Below, piece by piece: positions 1 to 9,443 of a stretch of 64,000 nucleotides of DNA; position 1 is the stretch's first letter; the number at the start of each line of letters is the position of its first letter. Made by a program: the position numbers and the translations under genes. Under the pieces are notes generated by a model, which saw only the letters and a program-made list of their open reading frames with translations, was not told the DNA's origin and did not search any database. The DNA is from Pullichristensenella sp002068815 (GTDB lineage: Bacteria; Bacillota; Clostridia; Christensenellales; Aristaeellaceae): the NCBI GenBank assembly GCA_040772885.1, contig JAXGXF010000006.1:124001-188000 (forward strand). The letters run 5' to 3'.

Positions 1-1
1 G

Positions 2-481
2 AAGGTCGCCGCGGGGATTCTGTCGGTTGTCGCGATCCTGCTGATTGCGTTGATCGCGAGTTTTTTTGCCGGAGGGACGCTCTCGGTCGATGCGCGCGTC
101 GCCGCTGTGCCGGCCAAAGATGCTTCGGGGGCGTTTGAGGCGGTCGCGGACGTGCTGACGGCGGGCATCGCGCCGCAGGTCTTTTCGGCGGAGGCGCTCG
201 GCGATGCGTCCGATTACGTGCTGATCGACATCAACTTCGACTTCCGAAACCGCGGCCTGTTCGCCGCCGAGTGGCTGACCGCGGAGCTTGCGCCGGCGCC
301 GGGCGACGTCGCCGTGTATTCGAAGGGCACCGAGGCGATCGACGTCCCGGCGCGCGGGGGCAATTCCTTAAACCTCAAGGTGATCGCGCGCGCGGGCGGG
401 GATCTCGAGGGGCGCGAACTCAAGATCGAGTACTACGTGCTCGGCATGCGGCGCACCGCGAAGGTCGCCTGTTCGGAGTAG
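2..481 (+). CDS. Secreted or membrane-anchored hypothetical protein, 5' end missing
   Basis: The reading frame is open to the left edge, so the start lies outside the window. The first visible residues form a hydrophobic segment (SVVAILLIALIASFFAGG), which looks like a signal peptide or N-terminal membrane anchor. The remaining 130 or so residues should be extracytoplasmic. They are rich in Ala, Asp and Glu, with no cysteines except one near the C-terminus, and I recognise no family motif. manA follows after only 14 bases, so the two may be co-transcribed, but manA gives no clue to function. Reality as a gene is supported by the signal-like start, codon use matching the neighbours and the tight spacing to manA. 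Confidence 0.6.
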   Translation, partial: KVAAGILSVVAILLIALIASFFAGGTLSVDARVAAVPAKDASGAFEAVADVLTAGIAPQVFSAEALGDASDYVLIDINFDFRNRGLFAAEWLTAELAPAPGDVAVYSKGTEAIDVPARGGNSLNLKVIARAGGDLEGRELKIEYYVLGMRRTAKVACSE

Positions 482-495
482 GGGAGGGACGTTTC

Positions 496-1503
496 ATGCA
501 GCCGTATCCGCTGTCGATGGCGCCGTATTTCCGGCGCGGCGAGGAGACGCCGTGGGGCGGCGCGCTGCTCCGCGGCGCGTTCGGAAAGCCCGCCCCGGAC
601 GGGCCGGTCGGCGAGAGCCTCGAGATTTCGGCGCTTCCGGGGCGCGAGAGCGTCGTCCGGAACGGGGAGCTCGCCGGGAAATCGCTCTCCGAGGTGCTCG
701 CGCTCTGGGGCGAGGCGCTGACCGGGCGGCCGGGCGAGTTTCCGCTGCTTTTGAAGCTCCTGGACGCGCGCGAGCCGCTGTCGGTGCAGGTGCACCCGGG
801 CGACGGGTACGCGCTCGAGCACGAGGGCAAGCCCGGCAAGAGCGAGGCGTGGGTCGTGCTGTACGCCGAGCCCGGCGCGACGCTGTGCTGCGGATTGAAG
901 GACGGCGCGCCGCCGCTCGACGCCCTCATTGCGTCCGGCGAGCTCGAAAACTGGCTCAACTGGATCGACGCGCGGCCCGGCGACGTGTTCTACCTGCCGA
1001 ACGGCACCGTGCACGCGCTCGGGGCGGGGCTGGTCTGCTACGAGATTCAGCAGCCGTCCGACGCGACCTACCGCATCTGGGACTGGGGCCGCGTCGGGGC
1101 GGACGGGAAGCCCCGCGCGCTGCACGTCGAAAAGGCGCTCGACGTGAGCGTTGCAAACCGGAAGTCCCCGAAGGCGCGCGGCGCGACGGAGCTCGTTTCG
1201 GGCGGCAGCGCGACGCACTACATCCTCGATCAACACTTTCAGCTCTCTCGGCTGAACGTGTCCGGGACGATGCCGCTCGACCCCGGGCGGATGCTGCTTT
1301 TGACGCCGATCGCCCCGATGCGGCTTTCTTGGGCCGGCGGCGCGCTCGACCTCGGGCCGTTCGAGAGCGCGCTCGTGCCCGCGGGCACCGACGGGGCGGC
1401 GCTCGAGGGGGACGGCTGGGTGCTCTGCTCGTCGCTCCCCGACCGCGAGCGGCTTCAACGGGGGCTCGGCAGCCGCATCGCGGACGTCGCGGGAGAGATT
1501 TAG
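496..1503 (+). CDS. manA: Class I mannose-6-phosphate isomerase
   Basis: Interconverts fructose-6-phosphate and mannose-6-phosphate in the cytoplasm, a zinc-dependent step feeding mannose use or GDP-mannose synthesis. At 335 residues it matches the short cupin-type enzyme of Gram-positives. Family motifs are visible: the metal-binding SVQVHPGD, then GKSEAW about 20 residues later, then PGDVFYLPNGTVHALG, and YEIQQPSDATYRIWDW. The ATG at 496 follows a GGGGAGGGA Shine-Dalgarno at 481-489. The frame is open further upstream (to 271), but that part overlaps the preceding gene and has no ribosome site. A GNAT gene follows after 12 bases, so an operon is likely. Confidence 0.93.
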   Translation: MQPYPLSMAPYFRRGEETPWGGALLRGAFGKPAPDGPVGESLEISALPGRESVVRNGELAGKSLSEVLALWGEALTGRPGEFPLLLKLLDAREPLSVQVHPGDGYALEHEGKPGKSEAWVVLYAEPGATLCCGLKDGAPPLDALIASGELENWLNWIDARPGDVFYLPNGTVHALGAGLVCYEIQQPSDATYRIWDWGRVGADGKPRALHVEKALDVSVANRKSPKARGATELVSGGSATHYILDQHFQLSRLNVSGTMPLDPGRMLLLTPIAPMRLSWAGGALDLGPFESALVPAGTDGAALEGDGWVLCSSLPDRERLQRGLGSRIADVAGEI

Positions 1504-1515
1504 GGAGGGCATTTC

Positions 1516-2319
1516 ATGATCAAGCTGACCGAGGCGGACCGCGCGCGCATATTCGATTACATCGCGCCGGAGCCGGAGGTGAATCTGTTCATCTTCGGCG
1601 ATATCGAGAACTTCGGCGTCGACGGCGGGCCGGTCGAGGTGTTCGCGTCCGCGGACGGGGACGCGTGGAACTGCATATTGCTCAAGTTCTACGACCTGTA
1701 CATCCTCTATTCCCAGCGCGAGGATTATCCGGTCGAGGAGGTCGCCGCGTTCCTTCACGGCAAGGAGGTCGAGTGCCTGAGCGGAAAGACGAACCTCGTC
1801 CGGAGGCTCGCGCCGTTTTTCCCGGACAAGCGCGCGACCTCGACGTACATGAGCCGGCTGACCCGGTTGACCGCCGGTTTCCTGCGCCCGCTGCCGGACG
1901 GCGCGGAGCTGAAAAGGCTCCCGCCCGAGTTCTCGGGGGACGTCGCGAAGCTGCTCTCCGGCATCGAGGAATTCGCCGACAGCTACCGCGGCGAGAACGC
2001 CGTCGAGCGGGGCGCCGGGCGGATACGCGAGAACCTGGAGCACGGGGGGATTCTCTACGGCGTGTATGTCGGCGATCTGCTCGTCGCGACCGCGAACACG
2101 ACCGCGGCGAACAGCCAAAGCGCGATGGTCGTCGCGGTCGCGACGCTGCCGGGGCACCGCGGAAACGGCTACGCGTCGCACGCGGTCGCAAAGCTCTGCG
2201 CGGAGAACTTCGCCGAGGGAAAGCGGTTCCTCTGCCTGTTCTACGACAACCCGGACGCCGGGCGCATCTACCGGAGGCTCGGGTTCGAGACCGTCGGGGA
2301 GTACGCGATGCTCCGATAA
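1516..2319 (+). CDS. GNAT-family N-acetyltransferase
   Basis: Predicted acetyl-CoA-dependent acyltransferase of 267 residues; the acceptor is unknown. The GNAT fold lies in the C-terminal half. The acetyl-CoA loop resembles motif A (VATLPGHRGNGYASHAV, an R/Q-x-x-G-x-G/A type loop), and the end carries the usual DNPDAGRIYRRLGFETVG stretch. The N-terminal ~120 residues form a separate variable domain, as in FR47-like two-domain acetyltransferases. The start at 1516 has GGGAGGGC a few bases upstream. It lies just behind manA and ahead of a strong terminator. Confidence 0.8.
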   Translation: MIKLTEADRARIFDYIAPEPEVNLFIFGDIENFGVDGGPVEVFASADGDAWNCILLKFYDLYILYSQREDYPVEEVAAFLHGKEVECLSGKTNLVRRLAPFFPDKRATSTYMSRLTRLTAGFLRPLPDGAELKRLPPEFSGDVAKLLSGIEEFADSYRGENAVERGAGRIRENLEHGGILYGVYVGDLLVATANTTAANSQSAMVVAVATLPGHRGNGYASHAVAKLCAENFAEGKRFLCLFYDNPDAGRIYRRLGFETVGEYAMLR

Positions 2320-2334
2320 ATCCCAAAAACACCG

Positions 2335-2363
2335 CCGCCCGGGATCTAAGCCCGGGCGGTTTT
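2335..2363. terminator. Bidirectional rho-independent terminator
   Basis: A perfect 9-bp stem (CCGCCCGGG with CCCGGGCGG) and a 7-base loop. It is followed by TTTTG on the plus strand and by TTTTT on the minus strand. It sits between the convergent GNAT and TRAP permease genes and serves both. Confidence 0.9.
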
Positions 2364-2371
2364 GTTTGGGT

Positions 2372-4546
2372 CTACGCGGCGGTCGGCGCCGCCTTTGCCT
2401 TGAGCTTCTTTTCCTTCGAGAGCTGCCAGAGCACGACGAACGCGGCGAGCGAGAGGCCCGCGAGGTCGGTCTCCCAGCCGGGGATGACCATGCCGAGGCC
2501 GCCGACGAACGCGAGCAGCCGCTCGAGCGCGTTCAGCTTCGCCCTCCAGTGGCCGACGACGGCCATGCTGATGACCCACATGCCCAGACACGAGGTGATG
2601 ACGATCTGCACGAGCTCGAGTATGTGCACGTTGATCATCAGCATCTGCGGGTTGAGCGCGAACACGTAGGGCACGATGAACGCGCCGATCGCGCACTTCG
2701 TCGCCTGCCAGCCGGTCTTCAATGGGTCGGATTTTGCGATCGCCGAGCCGGCCATCGCCGCGAGCGCGACCGGCGGCGTGATATCCGCCACGATGCCGAA
2801 GTAGAACGTGAACATGTGCGCCGGCAGAAGCTGCATGCCGTCGGTCACGTCGAGCGCCGGGTTCAGCGCGCGCGCGACGACCGTCGCCATCATGGTCGAG
2901 GTGATCAGGTAGTTCGCCGTCGTCGGGACGCCCATGCCCAGGATGATCGACGTGATCATCGTGAAGAACAAGAGCAGAAACACGTTCCCGGCGGCGATGT
3001 GCGTAAGCCCCGCGCCGAGCTTCGCGCCGACGCCGGTCAGGGAGATCATGCCGGAGATGATGCCGGCGACGCCGCACGCGAGCGCCACGCCGATGACCGA
3101 GCGCGCGCCGTTCTCCAGCGCGGCGAGGTAGTCGCGGAAGCGCATGCCGCCGCTGTTGTGGAGCGCCTGCCTGACCGCCTCGGCGGTCGAGTCCGGCGGG
3201 GTGTCCGCGTCCGGGTTGCGCGTGATCCAGCGGAAGCCGTGGCCCCAGAGCGCGAGCACGAGAAGCTCCGCGAGGGTCCGCAGATAGCTCCCGACGACGG
3301 CCATGCCGATGCCCACGAGCGCCGCGCGCGAGGGCGTGAAGCCGCTCGAGAGCGTGATGATGATCGCGATCAGCGGAAGCACGAGGTAGCCCTTCTCCAT
3401 CATCAGCTTCTTGAAGTTCGGCAGTTCCTTGCGCGAGAGCCCGCGCAGACCGTGCTTGCGCGCCTCAAAGTCGACCGAGAACCAGATGCCCAGGAAGTAG
3501 AGTACCGCCGGGATGATCGCGGCCTTCGCGATCGTCGCGTACGGCAGATTCAGCGCGTCGCACATCAAGAACGCGGCCGCGCCCATGACGGGCGGCATGA
3601 TCTGCCCGCCGGTCGACGCCGAGGCCTCCGCGGCCGCGGCGAACTCCGGCGGATAGCCGAGCTTCTTCATCATCGGGATCGTGAACGAGCCGGAGCCGAC
3701 GGTGTTCGCGACGGACGAGCCGGAGACCGTGCCCTCGAGCGCGCTCGTCAGCACCGCGACCTTCGCCGGGCCGCCGCGCTTGCTGCCGGCCAGCGCGTTT
3801 CCGAAGTCGATGAAGAACTGGCCGACGCCCGTCTTTTCCAGGAACGAGCCGAACAGCATGAACAGGAAGATAAACGTGCTCGACGCGCCGACCGGTGTCC
3901 CGAAGACGCCCTCCTGTCCGAAGAACATCTGCTTGATGACGCGCTGCACGGTGAAACCCTTGTTGTTCAGGAACGCGGGCATCTGCTGTCCGAAGAAGCC
4001 GACCAGCAAAAACACGATCGCCACGCAGACGATCGGAAGCCCGACCACGCGCCGGCACGCCTCCATCAGAAGCAGCACGCCGACGCCTCCGACGACATAC
4101 TGGAAGTCGGTGAGCCTCGCCTGCTTTAAGATGCCCCCGTAGTTGATTATCAGGTAGAAGTAGCAGAACAGCGCCGCCGCCGCGAGCGCCGCGTCGATGC
4201 CGAACGATATCCACCAGGCCTTCTTGCCCGCGAAGCCGCCCTTGCGGACGGGGTAGAGCGCGAAGGCCAGGAAGACCACGATGCCCAGGTGCAGCGGTCG
4301 CATGTGCGTCGAGGGGATGATCCTCCAGGTGCTGTAGAGCTGCACGACCGAAAAAAGGATCAGGATGATGCTGACGACGAGGTTGATCCGCGGCGGAAGC
4401 TTGCGCACGGCCTGCTCCTTGTCGTACTTCTGCATGATCTTGTTGATTTCGTCCGCACTGACCACTTCCACGCGGTGGAGCGTATCCTGCGCCGAGGAAT
4501 GCCTGTGCTCGTCCTGAACCGGCGCCGAGTGATTGTCCAACGACAT
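2372..4546 (-). CDS. TRAP transporter fused permease (4TM-12TM, TAXI family)
   Basis: Membrane subunit of a tripartite ATP-independent periplasmic-type transporter that uses an ion gradient to import a carboxylate-like solute. At 724 residues it fuses the small (DctQ-like) and large (DctM-like) subunits, as is usual for TAXI systems. The sequence is almost wholly hydrophobic helices. Conserved large-subunit stretches include GSSVANTVGSGSFTIPMMK and the later GMGVPTTANYLI. The start is placed at 4546 (MSLDNHS) because GGAAGGAG lies 8 bases upstream; the ATG at 4564 has no ribosome site. The partner binding protein is just upstream at 4654-5607. Confidence 0.93.
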   Translation of the reverse strand: MSLDNHSAPVQDEHRHSSAQDTLHRVEVVSADEINKIMQKYDKEQAVRKLPPRINLVVSIILILFSVVQLYSTWRIIPSTHMRPLHLGIVVFLAFALYPVRKGGFAGKKAWWISFGIDAALAAAALFCYFYLIINYGGILKQARLTDFQYVVGGVGVLLLMEACRRVVGLPIVCVAIVFLLVGFFGQQMPAFLNNKGFTVQRVIKQMFFGQEGVFGTPVGASSTFIFLFMLFGSFLEKTGVGQFFIDFGNALAGSKRGGPAKVAVLTSALEGTVSGSSVANTVGSGSFTIPMMKKLGYPPEFAAAAEASASTGGQIMPPVMGAAAFLMCDALNLPYATIAKAAIIPAVLYFLGIWFSVDFEARKHGLRGLSRKELPNFKKLMMEKGYLVLPLIAIIITLSSGFTPSRAALVGIGMAVVGSYLRTLAELLVLALWGHGFRWITRNPDADTPPDSTAEAVRQALHNSGGMRFRDYLAALENGARSVIGVALACGVAGIISGMISLTGVGAKLGAGLTHIAAGNVFLLLFFTMITSIILGMGVPTTANYLITSTMMATVVARALNPALDVTDGMQLLPAHMFTFYFGIVADITPPVALAAMAGSAIAKSDPLKTGWQATKCAIGAFIVPYVFALNPQMLMINVHILELVQIVITSCLGMWVISMAVVGHWRAKLNALERLLAFVGGLGMVIPGWETDLAGLSLAAFVVLWQLSKEKKLKAKAAPTAA

Positions 4547-4597
4547 GAAAAGTCTCCTTCCCATAAAGAAATTTTAATACAGGCATAACGGCAACAG

Positions 4598-4624
4598 GGG
4601 GCGGGCAACGGTGCTGCCCGCCCC
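4598..4624 (-). other. Intercistronic hairpin between TRAP binding protein and permease
   Basis: A perfect 10-bp stem (GGGGCGGGCA with TGCCCGCCCC) with a 7-base loop lies in the 107-base gap after the binding-protein stop. No T-run follows on the minus strand, so it is unlikely to be a full terminator. Such hairpins behind binding-protein genes commonly protect the upstream mRNA and make binding protein more abundant than permease; that role is inference. Confidence 0.65.
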
Positions 4625-4653
4625 TCTCGCCCCCATGCGGGGAGGGATCGCCT

Positions 4654-5607
4654 CTATTCGCCGACGGTGACCGTCAGGCCCTTCTCCGCGTAGTAGCGGG
4701 CGGCGCCGGGATGGAACGGCACCGGGACGCCCGTGACGGCCCTGGCGGGATCGAGCTCCTTCGCCTTCGCGTGGCCGATCTGATCCTTGAGCTCGAACAT
4801 CGTCTTCGTGAGGTCGTAGACGAGCTGCTCGTCAAGATCCCTCTTGCAGATCAGAAGCGCGCCGATCGCGGGAACCGTCGTGTCCTCCGCCATGCCGGCG
4901 TAGGTGCCCGCGGCGACGGCGTAGGGGGTGTAGAACTCATAGGTGGAGGTCATGTATTCCCACTGCTCGTCCGAGAGGCCGAGGAGGCGGATCTCGCGCT
5001 TCGTCGTGACCTCGATGAGCGCCGTGTTCGGAACGCCGGAGGTTACGAAGCCTGCGTCGATCTGCATGTCCTGGAACGCGGTCGCGGTCTCGGCAAACGA
5101 GAGGTACTGCGGGTTGATGTCCTCGATCTTGAGCCCGCCGGCCTCGAGCACCTGCACGGCGTTCATGTAGGTTCCGGAGCCCGCGGCGCCGACGCCGACG
5201 TTCTTGCCCTTGAGGTCCGCGATGGTCTTGATGTCGCTGTCCGCGGCGACGAAGAGCTGCACGGCCTCGGGATAGAGGAAGCCGATCGCGTAGAAGTCGT
5301 CAAAGACCTCGCCGCCGAAGAAGTCGTTGCCCGCGTACGCGTACGCCGAGGCGTCGTTCTGGACGGTCGCCACATCGATGTCGCCCTCGCAGATGAACAC
5401 GATGTTGTCCTTCGAGGCGTCGGTCGGCTGCACGGTCACGTTCAGGTCCGGGATGTTGTTCATCCAGACGGACGCGATCTCGGCGCCCAGCGCGTAGTAC
5501 GTGCCGGCGGTGCCGCCCGTGCCCAGGGAGACGTAGGTGGTGGCCAGAGCGCCGGAGGCGCTCAGAACCAGCGTCAGGGCCAGTGCGATTGCAAGCAGCT
5601 TTTTCAT
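4654..5607 (-). CDS. TAXI-family TRAP transporter substrate-binding protein
   Basis: Extracytoplasmic solute receptor of the TRAP system encoded downstream. The 317-residue product begins with a signal peptide (MKKLLAIALALTLVLSASGA) ending in ALA-TTY, without a lipobox cysteine. The mature start carries the TAXI signature SLGTGGTAGTYYALGAEIA. The ATG at 5607 has GGAGGG 7 bases upstream; the longer frame from 5676 lacks a ribosome site and would begin inside the promoter. The ligand of TAXI receptors is rarely known (glutamate or dicarboxylates in a few cases) and cannot be read from this sequence. A hairpin follows the gene. Confidence 0.93.
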   Translation of the reverse strand: MKKLLAIALALTLVLSASGALATTYVSLGTGGTAGTYYALGAEIASVWMNNIPDLNVTVQPTDASKDNIVFICEGDIDVATVQNDASAYAYAGNDFFGGEVFDDFYAIGFLYPEAVQLFVAADSDIKTIADLKGKNVGVGAAGSGTYMNAVQVLEAGGLKIEDINPQYLSFAETATAFQDMQIDAGFVTSGVPNTALIEVTTKREIRLLGLSDEQWEYMTSTYEFYTPYAVAAGTYAGMAEDTTVPAIGALLICKRDLDEQLVYDLTKTMFELKDQIGHAKAKELDPARAVTGVPVPFHPGAARYYAEKGLTVTVGE

Positions 5608-5647
5608 TTTTCGTCCCTCCATCCATGTTTTTACCGAGTATGGGGTT

Positions 5648-5676
5648 ATTATAGCGGATAAAATTGCAAATTGCAA
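5648..5676 (-). promoter_or_regulatory. Sigma-A promoter for the TRAP operon, with tandem TTGCAA palindromes
   Basis: On the minus strand a -35 TTGCAA (5676-5671) and -10 TATAAT (5653-5648) are 17 bases apart. A second TTGCAA palindrome at 5664-5669 lies one base from the first. Tandem palindromes over the -35/spacer could be a repressor site, which is speculative. Confidence 0.7.
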
Positions 5677-5817
5677 TACGATATGAATCCCTGTAATGTA
5701 AAAAATTCAGCGGTCCTTCAAAATCATGGGTATTCGACAACAAAATGCAAGAAATTATAAATTTGCTTGAGGTGTGGCCAGGCGATTTTGAAGCCCGGCC
5801 GCCGAAAATCCCGGCAC

Positions 5818-5846
5818 TTGCTTTTTTCGCCCGAATCCGGTATTAT
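5818..5846 (+). promoter_or_regulatory. Probable sigma-A promoter for lepA
   Basis: TTGCTT at 5818-5823 and TATTAT at 5841-5846 with a 17-base spacer, 44 bases before the lepA start. The rest of 5677-5889 holds no gene that I can see; it is the divergent control region between the TRAP operon and lepA. Confidence 0.65.
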
Positions 5847-5889
5847 TATCCGGGAAAGGTCGCCTATTTCTGAGTTCGGAGGAACCGCA

Positions 5890-7698
<1,809 letters not shown>

Positions 7699-7711
7699 CG
7701 GGGGAGAGCGA

Positions 7712-8212
7712 ATGAAGCCGAAGTTTGCCGCGAGCGCGAAGCCGACGATCGAGGGCATGCGCGTGCTCGTCGTGGCCGCGTACGGGAAGAAGCTGCGCAT
7801 GCGCATGCTCGCGAGCGGGCTCGTCGTGCTGCTCGCGCTCGGGTTCGTCGTCTGGACCGGCTTAAAGCCCCTGTCGCTCGGCATCCTCGCGCTCGCGCTC
7901 GCGTTTTTGTGGTTCTTCGCTCGCTCGAAAAGCCGCATGGCCGAGAAGCTGCTCGCCGCGAGCCCGAACCAGGCGCTCGTGACCGAGTTTCGGTTCATGG
8001 ACGACGCGCTCTACACGCACAATTCCGAGGAGGACGGCAAGATACTCTACCCCGCGATCACGCGCGTGTGGTCGGACCGCGCGCACTTCGCGTTCTATTT
8101 GGAGGACGGCTCCGCGTTCGTGATTCCCAAGGCGGGATTCTCCGAGGGCGAGGTCGACCGGTTCCCCGGGTTTGTGAAGAAGGTGACGGGGAGGAACGTG
8201 CTGGAGGTATAA
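7712..8212 (+). CDS. YcxB-like membrane protein
   Basis: A 166-residue protein with two adjacent membrane helices (about residues 33-70, LASGLVVLLALGFVVWTG and LGILALALAFLWFF) and a C-terminal cytoplasmic domain. That domain (FRFMDDALYTHNSEEDGKI, then FAFYLEDGSAFVIPKAGF) resembles the YcxB-like C-terminal domain, a PH-like fold of unknown role. The start at 7712 follows GGGGAGAG. The stop codon overlaps the hemW start (TAATG), so the two are translationally coupled, but I would not infer a heme role from that alone. Confidence 0.75.
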   Translation: MKPKFAASAKPTIEGMRVLVVAAYGKKLRMRMLASGLVVLLALGFVVWTGLKPLSLGILALALAFLWFFARSKSRMAEKLLAASPNQALVTEFRFMDDALYTHNSEEDGKILYPAITRVWSDRAHFAFYLEDGSAFVIPKAGFSEGEVDRFPGFVKKVTGRNVLEV

Positions 8213-9315
8213 TGGTGAACCCGCTTTCGATCTACATCCACATACCGTTCTGCCGCTCGAAGTGCGCCTACTGCGACTTTGCGTCCTATCCGGGGCGCGA
8301 GGACCTGTGGGAGGCGTATTTCCGCGCGCTGTTTTCGGAGATTGAGCAGGCGTCGGACAGGGAGCGCCGCGTCGAGACGGTGTTCTTCGGGGGCGGCACG
8401 CCGTCGTTCGTGCCGGTCGCGTTCATCGGGGAGGCGCTCGAGGGTGTCGCGAAGGCGTTCGATCTCGCGCCCGGCGCGGAGGTCACGCTCGAGGCGAACC
8501 CCGGCACGCTGACGCCGGAGAAGCTCGCGGCGTACCGCGCGATGGGCGTCAACCGGCTGTCGCTCGGCGCGCAGAGCTTCGACGCGGCGCTTCTGCGGGA
8601 CGTCGGCCGCATACACACGCCGGAGGACGTCGAGGCCGCCGTCCGGATGGCGCGCGCCGCGGGGTTTGAGAACGTCAGCCTGGACCTGATGTACGCGCTG
8701 CCGGGGCAGGCGATGAACCAGTGGGAGAACACGCTCCGGCGCGCGATCGAGCTTTCGCCCGAGCACGTCTCCGTGTATTCGCTGATCGTCGAGGAGCACA
8801 CGCCGATCGCCGCGCGCGCGCCGGAGATTCCCGATGACGACGAGGTCGTCGAGATGCAGCGCCTCGCGACCGCTCTGCTCGAGGAGGCGGGCTACCGCCG
8901 CTACGAGATTTCGAACTACGCGCGCGAGGGCTTCCGCTGCCGCCACAACGTCGCCTATTGGAAGAGGGCGGAGTACCTGGGCTTCGGCGCGGCGGCGCAC
9001 TCGTTCTTCTCGGGCGAGCGGTTCGAGAACCCCGCGGGGCTCGAGGACTACCTCGCCGGCCGCCGGCGCGAAAACCGCAAGCGCATCTTCTCCGCGGAGG
9101 CCGAGGAGGAAGCGATACTGCTCGGAACGCGCATGTGCGAGGGGATTTCACTGTCCTCGTTCCGCAGCGAATTCGGCAGGGACTTTCCCGCCGGGCGCGA
9201 GGCGGCCGTGCAAAAGCTCGTCGAGGGCGGGCTCGCCGTGCTCGACCGCGACGCCTTTTTTCTGACCGAGCGCGGGCTCGAACTTCAGAGCGCCGCAGTG
9301 CTCGAGCTTCTGTAA
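8212..9315 (+). CDS. hemW: Radical SAM heme chaperone HemW (CPO-like)
   Basis: A 367-residue radical SAM protein. The [4Fe-4S]/SAM motif CRSKCAYCDF sits in IYIHIPFCRSKCAYCDF. Other family marks are FFGGGTPSF, EANPGTLT, NRLSLGAQSF and NVSLDLMYALPGQ. Known HemW proteins bind heme and hand it to acceptor proteins rather than acting as coproporphyrinogen oxidase, despite the frequent HemN label. The start at 8212 overlaps the preceding stop; GGAGG lies 6 bases upstream. The frame's upstream extension to 7909 is a shadow of the neighbouring gene. Confidence 0.93.
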   Translation: MVNPLSIYIHIPFCRSKCAYCDFASYPGREDLWEAYFRALFSEIEQASDRERRVETVFFGGGTPSFVPVAFIGEALEGVAKAFDLAPGAEVTLEANPGTLTPEKLAAYRAMGVNRLSLGAQSFDAALLRDVGRIHTPEDVEAAVRMARAAGFENVSLDLMYALPGQAMNQWENTLRRAIELSPEHVSVYSLIVEEHTPIAARAPEIPDDDEVVEMQRLATALLEEAGYRRYEISNYAREGFRCRHNVAYWKRAEYLGFGAAAHSFFSGERFENPAGLEDYLAGRRRENRKRIFSAEAEEEAILLGTRMCEGISLSSFRSEFGRDFPAGREAAVQKLVEGGLAVLDRDAFFLTERGLELQSAAVLELL

Positions 9316-9350
9316 TTTACAATCATTGTCTGGCTTTTCCGCGCGAAAAA

Positions 9351-9359
9351 TGCTATAAT
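9351..9359 (+). promoter_or_regulatory. Extended -10 promoter element of purA
   Basis: TGC directly followed by TATAAT (9354-9359) forms a consensus extended -10. The best -35 at 17 bases is weak (TGGCTT, 9331-9336), as is usual with extended -10 promoters. It lies 84 bases before the purA start and just upstream of the PurBox pair. Confidence 0.65.
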
Positions 9360-9387
9360 AACTTCAGAAATTGGGAAAACGGCGCGT

Positions 9388-9432
9388 TTTTCCGAACGAT
9401 TTCCAACACGCGGGTCGAGAATATTCGAAAAG
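9388..9432 (+). promoter_or_regulatory. Putative PurR operator (inverted PurBox pair) of purAB
   Basis: Box 1, TTTTCCGAACGAT (9388-9400), matches 11 of 13 positions of the B. subtilis PurBox consensus AWWWCCGAACWWT. An inverted half with core TTCG (9424-9427) follows. CGAA and TTCG are separated by 27 bases, which is what two 14-bp PurBoxes with the known 16-17 bp gap would give. The second box overlaps the purA ribosome site. purR lies in this same window at 39368-40183. Confidence 0.6.
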
Positions 9433-9443
9433 GATGGCTGTTC

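Noticed and set aside
433..2181. Long antisense open frame (582 codons) opposite manA and the GNAT gene
   Set aside because: It mirrors the codon positions of two well-supported genes, is extremely Arg/Ala/Pro-rich, has no ribosome site and no family motif. Such mirror frames are common here because the wobble position is nearly always G or C.
552..2669. 705-codon plus-strand frame across manA, GNAT and the terminator
   Set aside because: It runs through a strong terminator and into the opposite-strand TRAP gene; composition is typical of an out-of-frame shadow.
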